Source: Brumimicrobium glaciale (lineage in GTDB: Bacteria > Bacteroidota > Bacteroidia > Flavobacteriales_D > Crocinitomicaceae). From it: DNA of 64,000 nucleotides. This document shows, piece by piece, positions 47,161-57,298 of the stretch. The position numbers and the translations under genes are program-made. Below the pieces are notes generated by a model. It saw only the letters and a list, made by a program, of their open reading frames with translations, did not search any database and was not told the origin of the DNA. The stretch covers positions 310,001 to 374,000 of the forward strand of contig NZ_SETE01000004.1 of NCBI RefSeq assembly GCF_004152935.1. The letters are read 5' to 3'. Numbering within the stretch: the stretch's first letter is position 1; the number at the start of each line of letters is the position of its first letter.

Positions 47161-50100
47161 TTACCTCAACAAATTCACACTTCCGATGATTTCAACATTT
47201 TCATCATCTTTTAATTTCTTAAAGCTTACTTTCCAAAGATAAGTTCCTTCTGGAGCATAAATTGTTTGGCTTGAACCATAAGAACCGTCCCAACCATAAG
47301 CTGGATCATTACTTTCAAAAATCAATTCTCCCCAACGGTTATATATTTTTAGGTTATATTCTAAAGGATCGAACCCAGATGTGAATACAGGCTTAAATGT
47401 TTCATTATACAGATTTCCATCTGGCGTAAATGTATTTGGAATATTGTAAATTAAGTCTTCATAGAAAGGCAATTCACCAATAATTGAATCAGCACATCCT
47501 AAGTCGCTGTAAGCAATCAGTTTTACATCATAGATGAATTCAGCTGGATTTCCTAACACTGAATACTCATGAATTGGATTTATTGAGTTGCTATATGTAT
47601 TATCACCAAAACTCCAATCATAAGTAACCGCTCCAATCGACTCGTTTGTGAAATCTATCTCGTTGTTAAATGTTGAAAGTTCTTCAGGATCTATTGAGAA
47701 ATCAGCAATTGGATAATCATCAACACATATATAATCGATGATCGTTTCATTGGCAGAACATCCATTTGTCAATTCTACTTCCAAATTAACATCATAACAA
47801 CCTGCTTCCGTAAATATATTACTCACATTACAACCCGTTAAAACAACATTTCCACCGATAGTAAATGTACACTGATTAGATACTCCACCTGTTGTACTTA
47901 TGAAGTTAATTTCTTCTGGCGCACAACCTTCTCTCGTGTTTGAAGTAAAAGAGACAACAGGAACAGGAAGTACTCTTACTTGAACTTGAGCTGTAGCTAC
48001 ACATCCAAAGATTGATGTTCCTGTCACAGTGTATGTTTCAGTTCCAAGCGGCTGTGTAAAAGGTACACCATCTACAACACCGTTATCCCATACATAAGTA
48101 GCCGCTCCACTTCCAGATAAAGTAACTTGTTCTCCTTCACAAACTTCAGTAAACATACCACCAGAAACATTTGGAGTTGGTGCAACAACTACAATAACAT
48201 CATCAGTTGCAAAACAGTTGGCTAATTCTGCTGTTACTGTATAAGTTGTAGAACCAACTGGTTGAACAAATGCAACACCGTCAGTTACTCCATTATTCCA
48301 TGAGATATTCGCTGCATCTGGATTTAAAGCAGTTAAAGTTATTGACTCATTTTCGCACACTTGCATATCAGCTCCTGCATCTACAGCAGGTGGAAGTGGA
48401 TCCGTTAATGTAATGGTCACATTTTCTGTTGTACTACATTCTGAACATGTTGCTTCAGTTACAGTAAAATCTATATACGTTCCTTCTGCAAGTCCTGTTA
48501 TAGTATATTCACCTGCGGCATTTGTTGTAATTGAATTTGAAGCTCCACCTCCATAACTTACTTCATAGTTTGAAGAAGCATCAAGTCCTGCAATAACAAT
48601 TGTTCCATCAGTTCCTAAACAAGTTGTAGGATCAGTCCCAGAAACAGTAAACGCAGGTGCAACAGCATCAATCGTTATAGTTTGTGTCACTTCTGCAAAG
48701 TTTCCACAATCATCCGTAATTCTATATGTTCTTGTGATTTCCTCTCCATTACATGTATTTCCATCAGAAGCATCAGATTCAAATGTCACTGTTGGATTAA
48801 CTGTGCAATTATCTGCTTCATCTGTAATAGCGGCAGGATCTCCAACTGGAACATCTGCTAAACAAGCTACGTTTATATCAGCCGGAGCAGTTGCCGTTGG
48901 ATCAGTATCATCATTAATAGTAAATGTTTGAACGACATCTATATTGTTTCCACAATCATCAGCAATATTGTATGTTCTTGTAATCACCTCTGGACAAGTA
49001 TTTCCATCTGAAACATCTCCAGTGTGTGTAATTATCGGATTAACCGTACAGTTATCCGCTTCATCAGTAATTGAAGTAATATCTGCTGCTGGAACATCTG
49101 TAATACATTGAACCGCTAAATCTGCAGGCGCTGTTCCTGTTGGCAAAACATCATCAGTAATCGTTATTGTTTGAACAACATCAATGTTATTACCACAATC
49201 ATCTGCAATGTTGTATGTTCTTGTAATTACTTGTGGACAAGTGTTTCCATCTGACACATCTCCAACATGAGTAACGGTTGGAGCTACAGTACAATTGTCA
49301 GCTTCATCTGTAATTAATGCAACATCTGCTGCTGGAACGTCTGTAATACATTGTAATGCTAAATCTGCAGGAGCTGTTCCTGTTGGGAGAATATCATCAC
49401 TAACTGTAATTAATTGTGTTACATCAATACTATTTCCACAGTCGTCTGCAATGTTATAAGTTCTTGTAACAGTTAAAGGACAAGTATTTCCATCTAAAAC
49501 ATCTCCAGTATGTGTAACAATCGGGTTCACTGTACAGTTATCAGCTTCATCAGTAATTGAAGTAATGTCTACAGCTGGAATATCAGCAAAACACTGAACT
49601 GCGACTGCTGCAGGAGCTGTTCCTGTTGGGAAAACATCATCATTAATTGTGAATTCTTGCGTAACATCTATGCTATTTCCGCAATCATCAGCGATGTTGT
49701 AAGTTCTTGTAATTACCTGTGGACATGTATTCCCATCTGAAACATCGCCAGTATGTGTAACCGTTGGGCTAGCAGTACAGTTGTCAGCTTCATCTGTAAT
49801 TAAAGTTACATCTGCTGCTGGAATGTCTCCCATACATTGAAATGCCATTGCTGCAGGTGCTGTTCCTGTTGGATTAGTATCATCATTTATTGTAATGGTT
49901 TGCGTCACGATTGTATTATTTCCACAACCATCTGCAATAGCGTAAGATCTAGTAATTACTTCTGGACACGTATTTCCATCTGAAACATCTCCAGCAAAAG
50001 TAACAGTTGGAATTGCCGTACAATTGTCAGCTTCATCTGTAATTAATGTAGCATCTGGTAATGGAACATCTCCAATACATTGAAATACTAGTGGACCAGG

Positions 50101-53100
50101 TGCTGTTCCTGTCGGAGCAATATCATCGTTAATTGTAATCGTTTGAATAACGTCTACATTATTTCCACAATCATCTTCTATATTGTATGTTCTCGTGATT
50201 ATTTCTGGACAAGTATTTCCATCAGAAGCATCGCCAACATAAGTAACTATTGGATTAACGGTACAATTATCTGCTTCATCTGTGATATAAGCAACATCTG
50301 GTGCTGGAACATCTCCAGCACATTGTACAGTAATTGCCGCTGCTGTCCCTGTTGGTGCAGTGTTATCACTAATCGTTATTATTTGAACAACGTTAATGTC
50401 ATTTCCACAATCATCAGAAATGTTATAAGTTCTTGTAATGGTTTCTAAACATGCACTTCCAGTTAAGACATCACTAACATGAACAACCAATGGATTTGCA
50501 GTACAATTGTCTGCTTCATCAGTAATAGTAGTTGGATCAATTGCAGGTACATCCGCAGTACACTGAACAGTTATATCAGCGGGTGCAGTTCCTGTTGGAT
50601 TAATAAGGTCATTTACAGTAATTATTTGTGAACAAGAAACCTGAACACCACAAGCATCTGTAATTTGATAAGTTCTTGTAATCACCTCTGCACACGTATT
50701 TCCATCAGTAGTTTCACTTAATAATGTAAAAGAAGTAGAATCAATTACTCCTCCTGCAGGAATCGAAATAGAGCCTCCAGCTGCTAAAAACGCATCAAAA
50801 TCAGCATAAGCAGGTTGTTGAGAGATATTACAAGAAGCAGTTAAATCAGCTGGACAATTCAATCCAGTTATTGAACCTGGAACAGTAATAGTCACTTGAT
50901 CCGTACTGATACAATTTACTAAACTAGCAGTAACAGTATAAACTGTTACCCCAACAGGCGGCACAAAACTTACTCCATCAGTTACCCCATTGTCCCAACC
51001 AATAGCTGCTCCATCTGGATTAAAAGCGGTTAAAGTGACAGGATTTCCTGGGCAAATCACTTGATCGAATCCAGCGTCTATTGCTGCTGCATTTGGGTCA
51101 TCAAGAACAATACTGGAATTGTTAATTCCTTGGCATCCATTAAAAATTATTTCAAAATCAGAATAAGCACCAGCATTTAAACCTGTAAGCACAATATTTC
51201 CTGATGCATTGGAATTCATTACTGAAGGACCTACTGTTGCACCATTAAAATAAGATACATCATAAACATCACTAGGATCAAGACCTTCAAGGGTAATGGT
51301 TCCATCTACTCCATTACAAACTGTAGGTTCAGTAAAAGAAACTGTAAATACAATATTGGTATTGACTAAAACATTCGTTGAAGCATCGGCAGAACAACCA
51401 TTTCCATCAGTATAAGTGTAAGTAATAGTATGCGTTCCTAAACCTGCAATGCTAGGATCAAAATCGCCACCCACTACTCCAGGACCAGAGAAAACACCTC
51501 CAGCAGGATTACCAACTAAAGTTACAGTTGCTGCAAATTCACAGATGTCAGCAAGAGGATCAATTGTTGGTGTTGGGAGCGGGTTTACTGTAATATCAAT
51601 AGTTTGATTTGTTGCACATTCACCGGCATTAGGAGTAAAAGTATAAGTTGATGTTCCCAAAGTTGTTGCTACAACTGCTGGACTCCAAGTTCCATTAACA
51701 TTTTCATTTGAAATTGTTGGTAATGTCGGCGGTGGATTATTCACACAAAAATCTGTAGCTACATTAAAAGTAGGAACGGTTTGAATATTCACTGTAATTG
51801 TAACATCATCAATAGCAGTACAATTATTTAAACTAGCTGTTACTGTGTATGTTTGTGTAGTCGCTGGTGTAAAAGGAGTTCCATCTGTAACGCCATTGTC
51901 CCATGAAATAACTGCACCATTTGGATTTGTCGCTGTAAGCGTAACGGCAGTTCCTTCACAAACGGTTTGGGCATTTCCAGCATCCACAGTTGGTGCATTA
52001 GGATCAGATAAATTTATATTTGTGTTGTCTGTTCTAAAACATCCTCCAGCTTCAACATAAAAATCTGTATATGTTCCAGCATTTAAACCACTAATTACGA
52101 TTTCTCCAGAAGCACTTGAAATAAAAACCGATGGTCCAACCGTTACACTATTATCATCATAAGAAACAATGTGATTCGTATTATTTGAAAGGCCTCCAAT
52201 AGTAACAGTTCCATCACTTCCGCCACATACAGTTGGATTTGTAGAAGTAAGAGTGAAATCTAAATTTGTATTCACAACAATATCAACTGTTGAAGAACCA
52301 GTACAACCATTTCCATCTGTAAAAGTATAAGTAATGGTATGTGTACCAATTCCAGCTGTACTCGGATTAAAAGAATCACCTGTCATTCCTGCTCCTGAAA
52401 AAGTTCCACCAGCTGGATTACCGACAACGGTAACTGAAGCTGCACTAATACAAAGATCAGCTACTGGATTAATAGTAGGATTTGGTTCAGGATCAACGGT
52501 AACATCCAAGGTTACTGTTGCTGCACATAATCCTGCAGTTGGTGTAAAAGTATAAGTTGTTGTTCCAGCTGTATTCGCAATCACTGTTGGATTCCATGTT
52601 CCAGAAATATTTTCATTTGAAAGCACCTGTAAACTTGGTGCGGTTGTGTTTTCACAAAAGTTTGGAATAGCATTGAAAGTTGGAATGTCTTGCGGAGTTA
52701 ATGTAATTGTTACCACATCCGTTGCGCTACATCCATTCAATAAAACAGTTACAGTATAAGTTTGTGTTGCTAATGGAATAAAAGGCACTCCATCCGTTAC
52801 TCCATTATCCCAAGTTATAGTTGCACCTACTGGATATCCTGAAGCAGTTAAAGTTGCAGAACTTCCTGCACAAATAGTTTGAGGCGTTCCTGCATCAACA
52901 GTTGGTCCATTAGGATCTGAAAGTCCTATTGTTGAATTATCGTTTCCAGTACATCCATTCAATTCCGCAGAGAAATTGTTATAACTTCCTGCACTTAAAC
53001 CTGTAATTACAGCTTCTCCTGAACCATTCGACGTAATATTTATTGGTCCAACAGCTGCTCCACCATCATCATAAGAAATAGCATAAGTTGTATTATTATC

Positions 53101-54750
53101 CAATCCACTTAATGTAATTGTCCCGTCAGTTCCTGCACAAACAGTAGGGTTTGTTGAACTGAGTGTGAATGATGGTATGGGTATACCTGGGTCAATTGTG
53201 AAAGTTTCATCGCCTGCACAACTCCCATTTCCTGCTGAAACCGTGTAATTCCCTGCAGCACCGCTAATAATTCCCGTTCCACTAATTATAGGACCGGCTG
53301 GAACAAAAGTATAGGATAAAGAATTGTCAAAATTCGTTACCGCAACCGTACTGTTTAAATTACAAGCTGCTGCTGTTTCTAATATTAAAATTGGATCATC
53401 TGGAGTACAATTCGTGAAAGCAATAATTGAATCACTTGTACAAGTTAATCCAGCACCAATAGAGTCTTCAAATTCAACATCCAAAGTAGCAGAAATACTT
53501 CCACTCCATTCCATAGGATTTAAAGCTCCACAATTTGTTCCTGGAGAATAGGTTGTATTGTTACCTCCATTATCTAGAGTATTTGGATGAATATAAACTT
53601 CAATAGTACTGTTTGCATCGTACCATGGCATGAAAGTTAGGTCAAATCCGTAACTAAAAATAGGGGTACTAAAAGGGTAATTAGCAACTACAATATCATC
53701 TACATAAACGCTAACTATTCCACTAGGATCTGTATGATTAAAGCAATAACCATTAACAGCAACATTTAAACTTACTGAACTTGCGCTACCGCCTGTATTG
53801 TTTGGCGGAAAAGTAACGAATCCAGCATTATTGATTCCTCCAAATGGGGAGTTGACAACTGTTGCGCCTGATGATGTATTTAATAGAATAGGATCTTTCG
53901 GACCTGCTGTTGAGCAACAATCTGGACCTGCCGCAAAACCTGAATAGCTAACAGTAAAGGTCTGATTTCCATCAACACAAGCGTTCGCAGGCACAGTTGA
54001 AGGAGCAGGAGAAATATCGAAAATGGTTCCTATATCGTTATTGTCACAATCGAAATTTGCAGTTACATCCCATGTACAAGTTACTGGATCCCACACAATA
54101 TCAACTAAATCATTTGGATTTGTTGGAACTTCAGGATAAACTACAACATTATGAGTGCCCGAAGAAATTACCGCATTCGTCTGGTCACAAACGATTTCCC
54201 AAGGTAAAGCAACATTTAATGTATTACAAAATTGAGTATTTGAAAGTGTAACACCTATGCTGATGTCTTTACAATAATCTATTGTTTTTGTTAAATTCCC
54301 TGATGGAGTGGTAATAGTTAAAGTTGCAGAACTAATTAAAGGTTTTAAACTAAAAAATCTGGTTTGGTTTACTGCTACTGCAACCGAAACGCCATTTTGC
54401 GTTAGAGTATAAGTTCCATTCACCGTAGTTATTGTAAATTCAGTTCCATGCACTGTAGGATCCAATGGACCAACAGTTCCAGAGTATGCGCCAGTTCCCG
54501 TTTCAGAATAGACAGAAAGTCCAGAAAAATCACTGATAATATCAACACTTCCTCCAGCCAATAAATTCCCGTTATAGTTGAAATATATTTCACTGTTACA
54601 ACCATCATTTTCGAAAGTCATTGAATAGTTTTGTCCCGCGCAAGCTTCGCCAGTTGCAGAAACTACAGTTGAATAACTAGGGCAATTTTGAGTTTTACCT
54701 AAAAAGGCAAAGAAGATTAAGGTTATTCCAGTTAGTATTAAGTTTTTCAT
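47161..54750 (-). CDS. Giant T9SS type B surface protein 5 (Ig/SprB-rich, 8 HYR-like repeats)
   Basis: A 2529-aa secreted protein, the most distinct of the five. Signal peptide 1-21 (ending FLGKTQ). The first 480 residues are a beta-rich region of unknown family, with many Cys and a segment SVYVDDIVVANYPF. About 495-1300 holds repeated sets of SprB-like (TVCAGTDGTITLSGLDNNTT), Ig-like (DAGTPQTICAGSSATLTA; WDNGVTDGVPF) and 'TFSGAGMTGDSFNPSTAGIG'-type modules. A Cys module (CPADLTASCNISQQ) leads into eight HYR-like units (about 1320-2030), then three Ig-like modules, PKD (YDWSFGDNTYSNS, about 2350-2430) and CHU_C (IPNTFTPDGNLYNETFKPVF; IYNRWGELIFES). The gene is framed by a 160-bp inverted repeat and has its own terminator. 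No small partner gene. Confidence 0.9.
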   Translation of the reverse strand: MKNLILTGITLIFFAFLGKTQNCPSYSTVVSATGEACAGQNYSMTFENDGCNSEIYFNYNGNLLAGGSVDIISDFSGLSVYSETGTGAYSGTVGPLDPTVHGTEFTITTVNGTYTLTQNGVSVAVAVNQTRFFSLKPLISSATLTITTPSGNLTKTIDYCKDISIGVTLSNTQFCNTLNVALPWEIVCDQTNAVISSGTHNVVVYPEVPTNPNDLVDIVWDPVTCTWDVTANFDCDNNDIGTIFDISPAPSTVPANACVDGNQTFTVSYSGFAAGPDCCSTAGPKDPILLNTSSGATVVNSPFGGINNAGFVTFPPNNTGGSASSVSLNVAVNGYCFNHTDPSGIVSVYVDDIVVANYPFSTPIFSYGFDLTFMPWYDANSTIEVYIHPNTLDNGGNNTTYSPGTNCGALNPMEWSGSISATLDVEFEDSIGAGLTCTSDSIIAFTNCTPDDPILILETAAACNLNSTVAVTNFDNSLSYTFVPAGPIISGTGIISGAAGNYTVSAGNGSCAGDETFTIDPGIPIPSFTLSSTNPTVCAGTDGTITLSGLDNNTTYAISYDDGGAAVGPINITSNGSGEAVITGLSAGSYNNFSAELNGCTGNDNSTIGLSDPNGPTVDAGTPQTICAGSSATLTASGYPVGATITWDNGVTDGVPFIPLATQTYTVTVLLNGCSATDVVTITLTPQDIPTFNAIPNFCENTTAPSLQVLSNENISGTWNPTVIANTAGTTTYTFTPTAGLCAATVTLDVTVDPEPNPTINPVADLCISAASVTVVGNPAGGTFSGAGMTGDSFNPSTAGIGTHTITYTFTDGNGCTGSSTVDIVVNTNLDFTLTSTNPTVCGGSDGTVTIGGLSNNTNHIVSYDDNSVTVGPSVFISSASGEIVISGLNAGTYTDFYVEAGGCFRTDNTNINLSDPNAPTVDAGNAQTVCEGTAVTLTATNPNGAVISWDNGVTDGTPFTPATTQTYTVTASLNNCTAIDDVTITVNIQTVPTFNVATDFCVNNPPPTLPTISNENVNGTWSPAVVATTLGTSTYTFTPNAGECATNQTIDITVNPLPTPTIDPLADICEFAATVTLVGNPAGGVFSGPGVVGGDFDPSIAGLGTHTITYTYTDGNGCSADASTNVLVNTNIVFTVSFTEPTVCNGVDGTITLEGLDPSDVYDVSYFNGATVGPSVMNSNASGNIVLTGLNAGAYSDFEIIFNGCQGINNSSIVLDDPNAAAIDAGFDQVICPGNPVTLTAFNPDGAAIGWDNGVTDGVSFVPPVGVTVYTVTASLVNCISTDQVTITVPGSITGLNCPADLTASCNISQQPAYADFDAFLAAGGSISIPAGGVIDSTSFTLLSETTDGNTCAEVITRTYQITDACGVQVSCSQIITVNDLINPTGTAPADITVQCTADVPAIDPTTITDEADNCTANPLVVHVSDVLTGSACLETITRTYNISDDCGNDINVVQIITISDNTAPTGTAAAITVQCAGDVPAPDVAYITDEADNCTVNPIVTYVGDASDGNTCPEIITRTYNIEDDCGNNVDVIQTITINDDIAPTGTAPGPLVFQCIGDVPLPDATLITDEADNCTAIPTVTFAGDVSDGNTCPEVITRSYAIADGCGNNTIVTQTITINDDTNPTGTAPAAMAFQCMGDIPAADVTLITDEADNCTASPTVTHTGDVSDGNTCPQVITRTYNIADDCGNSIDVTQEFTINDDVFPTGTAPAAVAVQCFADIPAVDITSITDEADNCTVNPIVTHTGDVLDGNTCPLTVTRTYNIADDCGNSIDVTQLITVSDDILPTGTAPADLALQCITDVPAADVALITDEADNCTVAPTVTHVGDVSDGNTCPQVITRTYNIADDCGNNIDVVQTITITDDVLPTGTAPADLAVQCITDVPAADITSITDEADNCTVNPIITHTGDVSDGNTCPEVITRTYNIADDCGNNIDVVQTFTINDDTDPTATAPADINVACLADVPVGDPAAITDEADNCTVNPTVTFESDASDGNTCNGEEITRTYRITDDCGNFAEVTQTITIDAVAPAFTVSGTDPTTCLGTDGTIVIAGLDASSNYEVSYGGGASNSITTNAAGEYTITGLAEGTYIDFTVTEATCSECSTTENVTITLTDPLPPAVDAGADMQVCENESITLTALNPDAANISWNNGVTDGVAFVQPVGSTTYTVTAELANCFATDDVIVVVAPTPNVSGGMFTEVCEGEQVTLSGSGAATYVWDNGVVDGVPFTQPLGTETYTVTGTSIFGCVATAQVQVRVLPVPVVSFTSNTREGCAPEEINFISTTGGVSNQCTFTIGGNVVLTGCNVSNIFTEAGCYDVNLEVELTNGCSANETIIDYICVDDYPIADFSIDPEELSTFNNEIDFTNESIGAVTYDWSFGDNTYSNSINPIHEYSVLGNPAEFIYDVKLIAYSDLGCADSIIGELPFYEDLIYNIPNTFTPDGNLYNETFKPVFTSGFDPLEYNLKIYNRWGELIFESNDPAYGWDGSYGSSQTIYAPEGTYLWKVSFKKLKDDENVEIIGSVNLLR

Positions 54751-55355
54751 ACAATATTTTTAATAACGTTTTCGTTAAACAATTTATAGATTAATTAAGT
54801 TCTAAACTGTATTAACTAGATGATCTTTTGAATTAAAAAGCATAAGTTTTGGAAAATTGAAACTTTATAGTCACAAACCTACTCACTTAAATACGTTTTT
54901 TTTATCTAAAACAATAGCAACGAGCCATATAAGACAAGCGTTTAATAGAGGTTAAAATTAAAAAAATAAGTTACACAAATTCTGGTTATCAACAATTAAA
55001 GTTAAATTGTTAATAAATTATTTTTTAAATCAAAAATATGAAGAAGGAAGTTTCGGCTTTATATGAAATACTGTGGGTAATCAATTTTAATCCTTCGAAA
55101 AATTAATAGTCCTAACTAAGAATTTAACTGTAACCCAAACGAGTTGTATTTTAAAGTATTTATCAAAATTATCATTTCATTTTCGCAAGCAAGTATATGG
55201 TAGTCTGTATTCCAAATGGTTAGTCCTCCAGTTGGCGGACTTTGAATAATAAATACTTAAATAACAGTAATTTATAAAATTGAATTAGACTTTAGTTTAA
55301 ATGGTATTTCGATAATTAACCGAAAAATATTTTCAGTCTTAGTTTAGTAATCCCT
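54751..55355. other. Intergenic region upstream of giant gene 5
   Basis: AT-rich, no gene seen. The right copy of the inverted repeat is at 55063-55222. Near the start of giant gene 5, AACG-AAAA-CGTT (54765-54776) is a small palindrome. GTCCTCCAGTTGGCGGAC (55223-55240) is an imperfect hairpin next to the inverted repeat, in the place where the other copy meets the REP-like element. Confidence 0.5.
55063..55222 (+). repeat. Right copy of the 160-bp imperfect inverted repeat
   Basis: Aligns with the reverse complement of 46861-47020. The two copies enclose giant gene 5 and its terminator, 8.0 kb apart. Confidence 0.8.
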
Positions 55356-56228
55356 CTATTTAAAACTACAACTTTCATCATCCAGCTCCGTTTCAACTGT
55401 AAAATGACTAAAGTCTTTCTCTTCAAGCAATTGTTTTACAGCTGCTTTGGTGGATGTGATTTGACCAAATGAATCAATATTCTTCAAACACAAGTGCGTC
55501 GAAAAAACGTGGTGATCTCCATCCAATGACCAAACATGAGTATGGTGCATCGAATGAACATGTGGAACTGCAAGAATAGACTTTTGAATTTCATCCAAAT
55601 CAATTTCTTTTGGAACTCCTTGAAGGAAGAAATACAAGGTTTCTTTCAATCGGCCGATGACTCCATATAAAATGTAAGCAGTAATTCCCAAAGACAAAAT
55701 TGGATCAATGTAAGGGTTTGGGTAAAAGTAAATCACGATTGCAGCGATTAAGACAGCCACCCAACCTAAAACGTCTTCCAACATGTGCCAATAAACAACT
55801 TTTTCGTTTAGACTTTTTGAAGAACGCATTTTTAGGACAACAATTCCATTAACCGCTACTCCAATCACTGCGAAAACAATCATTCCAAGCGCATCAGATT
55901 CCTCTGGATTAATTAACCTTCCAACCGCTGCATAAATAACAATTCCAGAACCTACAATCAGAACAACACTGTTGATCAAAGCACCAAGTAAAGAATATCG
56001 GGCGTATCCAAATGAGAATTTTGAATCCGCTTTTTGTTTAGATTTCTTTTCTAAATACCAAGCCGAACCTAGAGAAATACTGTCACCTAAATCATGAATA
56101 GCATCAGAAATAATAGCTACACTGTTAACATAAATCCCTCCAATAATTTCAAAAATAGAGAAGCCTAGATTCATCCAAAATGCTAGTTTTAGATTCTTTG
56201 TAGAAGAATGATCGTGATTGTGTCCCAT
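55356..56228 (-). CDS. Cation diffusion facilitator (Zn/Co/Cd efflux) of the CzcD/ZitB type
   Basis: A 290-aa inner-membrane metal/proton antiporter. The N-terminus is His-rich (MGHNHDHSS). Six hydrophobic segments cover residues about 13-190. The transport-site motifs are HDLGD (H45, D49) in helix 2 and HMLED (H148, D152) in helix 5, the CDF His-Asp tetrad characteristic of zinc transport. The cytoplasmic C-terminal domain (200-290) holds VPHVHSMHHTHVWSLDGDHH, a metal-responsive segment. A metal other than zinc cannot be excluded. It stands alone; the closest upstream gene is divergent. Confidence 0.92.
   Translation of the reverse strand: MGHNHDHSSTKNLKLAFWMNLGFSIFEIIGGIYVNSVAIISDAIHDLGDSISLGSAWYLEKKSKQKADSKFSFGYARYSLLGALINSVVLIVGSGIVIYAAVGRLINPEESDALGMIVFAVIGVAVNGIVVLKMRSSKSLNEKVVYWHMLEDVLGWVAVLIAAIVIYFYPNPYIDPILSLGITAYILYGVIGRLKETLYFFLQGVPKEIDLDEIQKSILAVPHVHSMHHTHVWSLDGDHHVFSTHLCLKNIDSFGQITSTKAAVKQLLEEKDFSHFTVETELDDESCSFK
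55800..55801. other. No additional feature inside the CDF gene
   Basis: Placeholder note only: nothing beyond the CDF coding sequence was identified at this point. Confidence 0.05.
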
Positions 56229-56389
56229 TTATTATGTTTTAAAATGTAATTCATAAAATTAATCAATTACGAATTACGAATTGAAATATATGTACTTGTT
56301 AATTGATAAAAGAACGGAAAAACCAGAAATGTTAAAATTGAAAACATATTTCCTTTTGGAATCCACAAGACATTAACTAATTTTATACG

Positions 56390-57298
56390 GTGAAAAAACT
56401 TCTATTAATTCTTTTTTTGTTTTCAGCATTAAATGGCCAAACACAGCGTTTCTTTGAGAATGATACAACACTAAACATCAAAAGAACTGCTTGGACGAGC
56501 GGAGCAATCGCTGTTGGATGGACAGGAAGTATTCTCACTTTAAAAAACGTTTGGTACAAAGACTCTTGGACGAAGGACTTTCACTTTTTTGATGATTCTC
56601 GACAATGGTTAGGAATGGATAAAGCTGGACATGTTTTTACTGGACACTTAATCACTAGAAACATCTCCTCCTTTTATCGTTGGTCGGGAGTGGAAAGAAA
56701 GAAAAGTTTACTGATTGGTTCTTCCGTTGCTTTCGGATATTTGGCTAGTATGGAACTATTGGATGGTTATTCAAATAAATGGGGATTCTCATGGAGTGAT
56801 GTTGGAGCAAATACAATTGGAATTGCTTGGTACGCTTGGCAAGAATTACTTTGGAAAGAACAACGATTCAAACTTAAATTCAGCGCTCATTTAACTCCTT
56901 ATGCGCAATACAGACCAAATGTTTTAGGAAGTACTTATTCTGAAAGACTTTTAAAAGATTACAATGGTCAAACGTATTGGCTTTCGATTACTCCAGCTCA
57001 GTTTTTAAGCGCGTCAACCTCTTTTCCAAAATGGTTGAGCTTTAGTTTTGGGTACAGCATTGATGAAAAGATCCATGGTGATTATAATTTGTACGCAATA
57101 CTTGATGGCAAATCAGGAATTAAAACTTTCCAAGCCAAGAGTCAGTATTTGTTTTCTCTAGATATAGATTTTGAAGAATTTAATCCGAAGAAAAAATGGG
57201 TAAAGAGTTTGTTTAAAGTGATTAACCATGTGAAGATTCCTTTTCCGTCGGTTATTTTGAGTGGTGGGAAGTTGGAAGTGAGTCCGCTTTACTTCTAA
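56390..57298 (+). CDS. DUF2279 family protein
   Basis: A 302-aa exported protein starting at GTG 56390; this start gives a complete signal peptide (MKKLLLILFLFSALNGQTQ). The DUF2279 signature is WLGMDKAGHVFTGHLITRN at about residues 77-95, followed by a hydrophobic segment and ELLDGYSNKWGFSWSDVGAN. Function of the family is unknown; it is predicted to sit in the periplasm or membrane. The 5' spacer of 161 bp to the divergent CDF gene contains AATTACGAATTACGAATT (about 56266-56283), a dispersed repeat. Its last 27 codons are present again, twice, downstream. Confidence 0.85.
   Translation: MKKLLLILFLFSALNGQTQRFFENDTTLNIKRTAWTSGAIAVGWTGSILTLKNVWYKDSWTKDFHFFDDSRQWLGMDKAGHVFTGHLITRNISSFYRWSGVERKKSLLIGSSVAFGYLASMELLDGYSNKWGFSWSDVGANTIGIAWYAWQELLWKEQRFKLKFSAHLTPYAQYRPNVLGSTYSERLLKDYNGQTYWLSITPAQFLSASTSFPKWLSFSFGYSIDEKIHGDYNLYAILDGKSGIKTFQAKSQYLFSLDIDFEEFNPKKKWVKSLFKVINHVKIPFPSVILSGGKLEVSPLYF

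Noticed and set aside
16989-50448. Many open frames antisense to the giant genes
   Set aside because: They arise from the repeated codon pattern of the HYR-like units, are Cys/Trp/Ile-rich, recur with the unit spacing and have no independent start signals.
55800-55801. Extra feature entry inside the CDF gene
   Set aside because: Nothing there beyond the CDF coding sequence; the entry carries no information and should be ignored.
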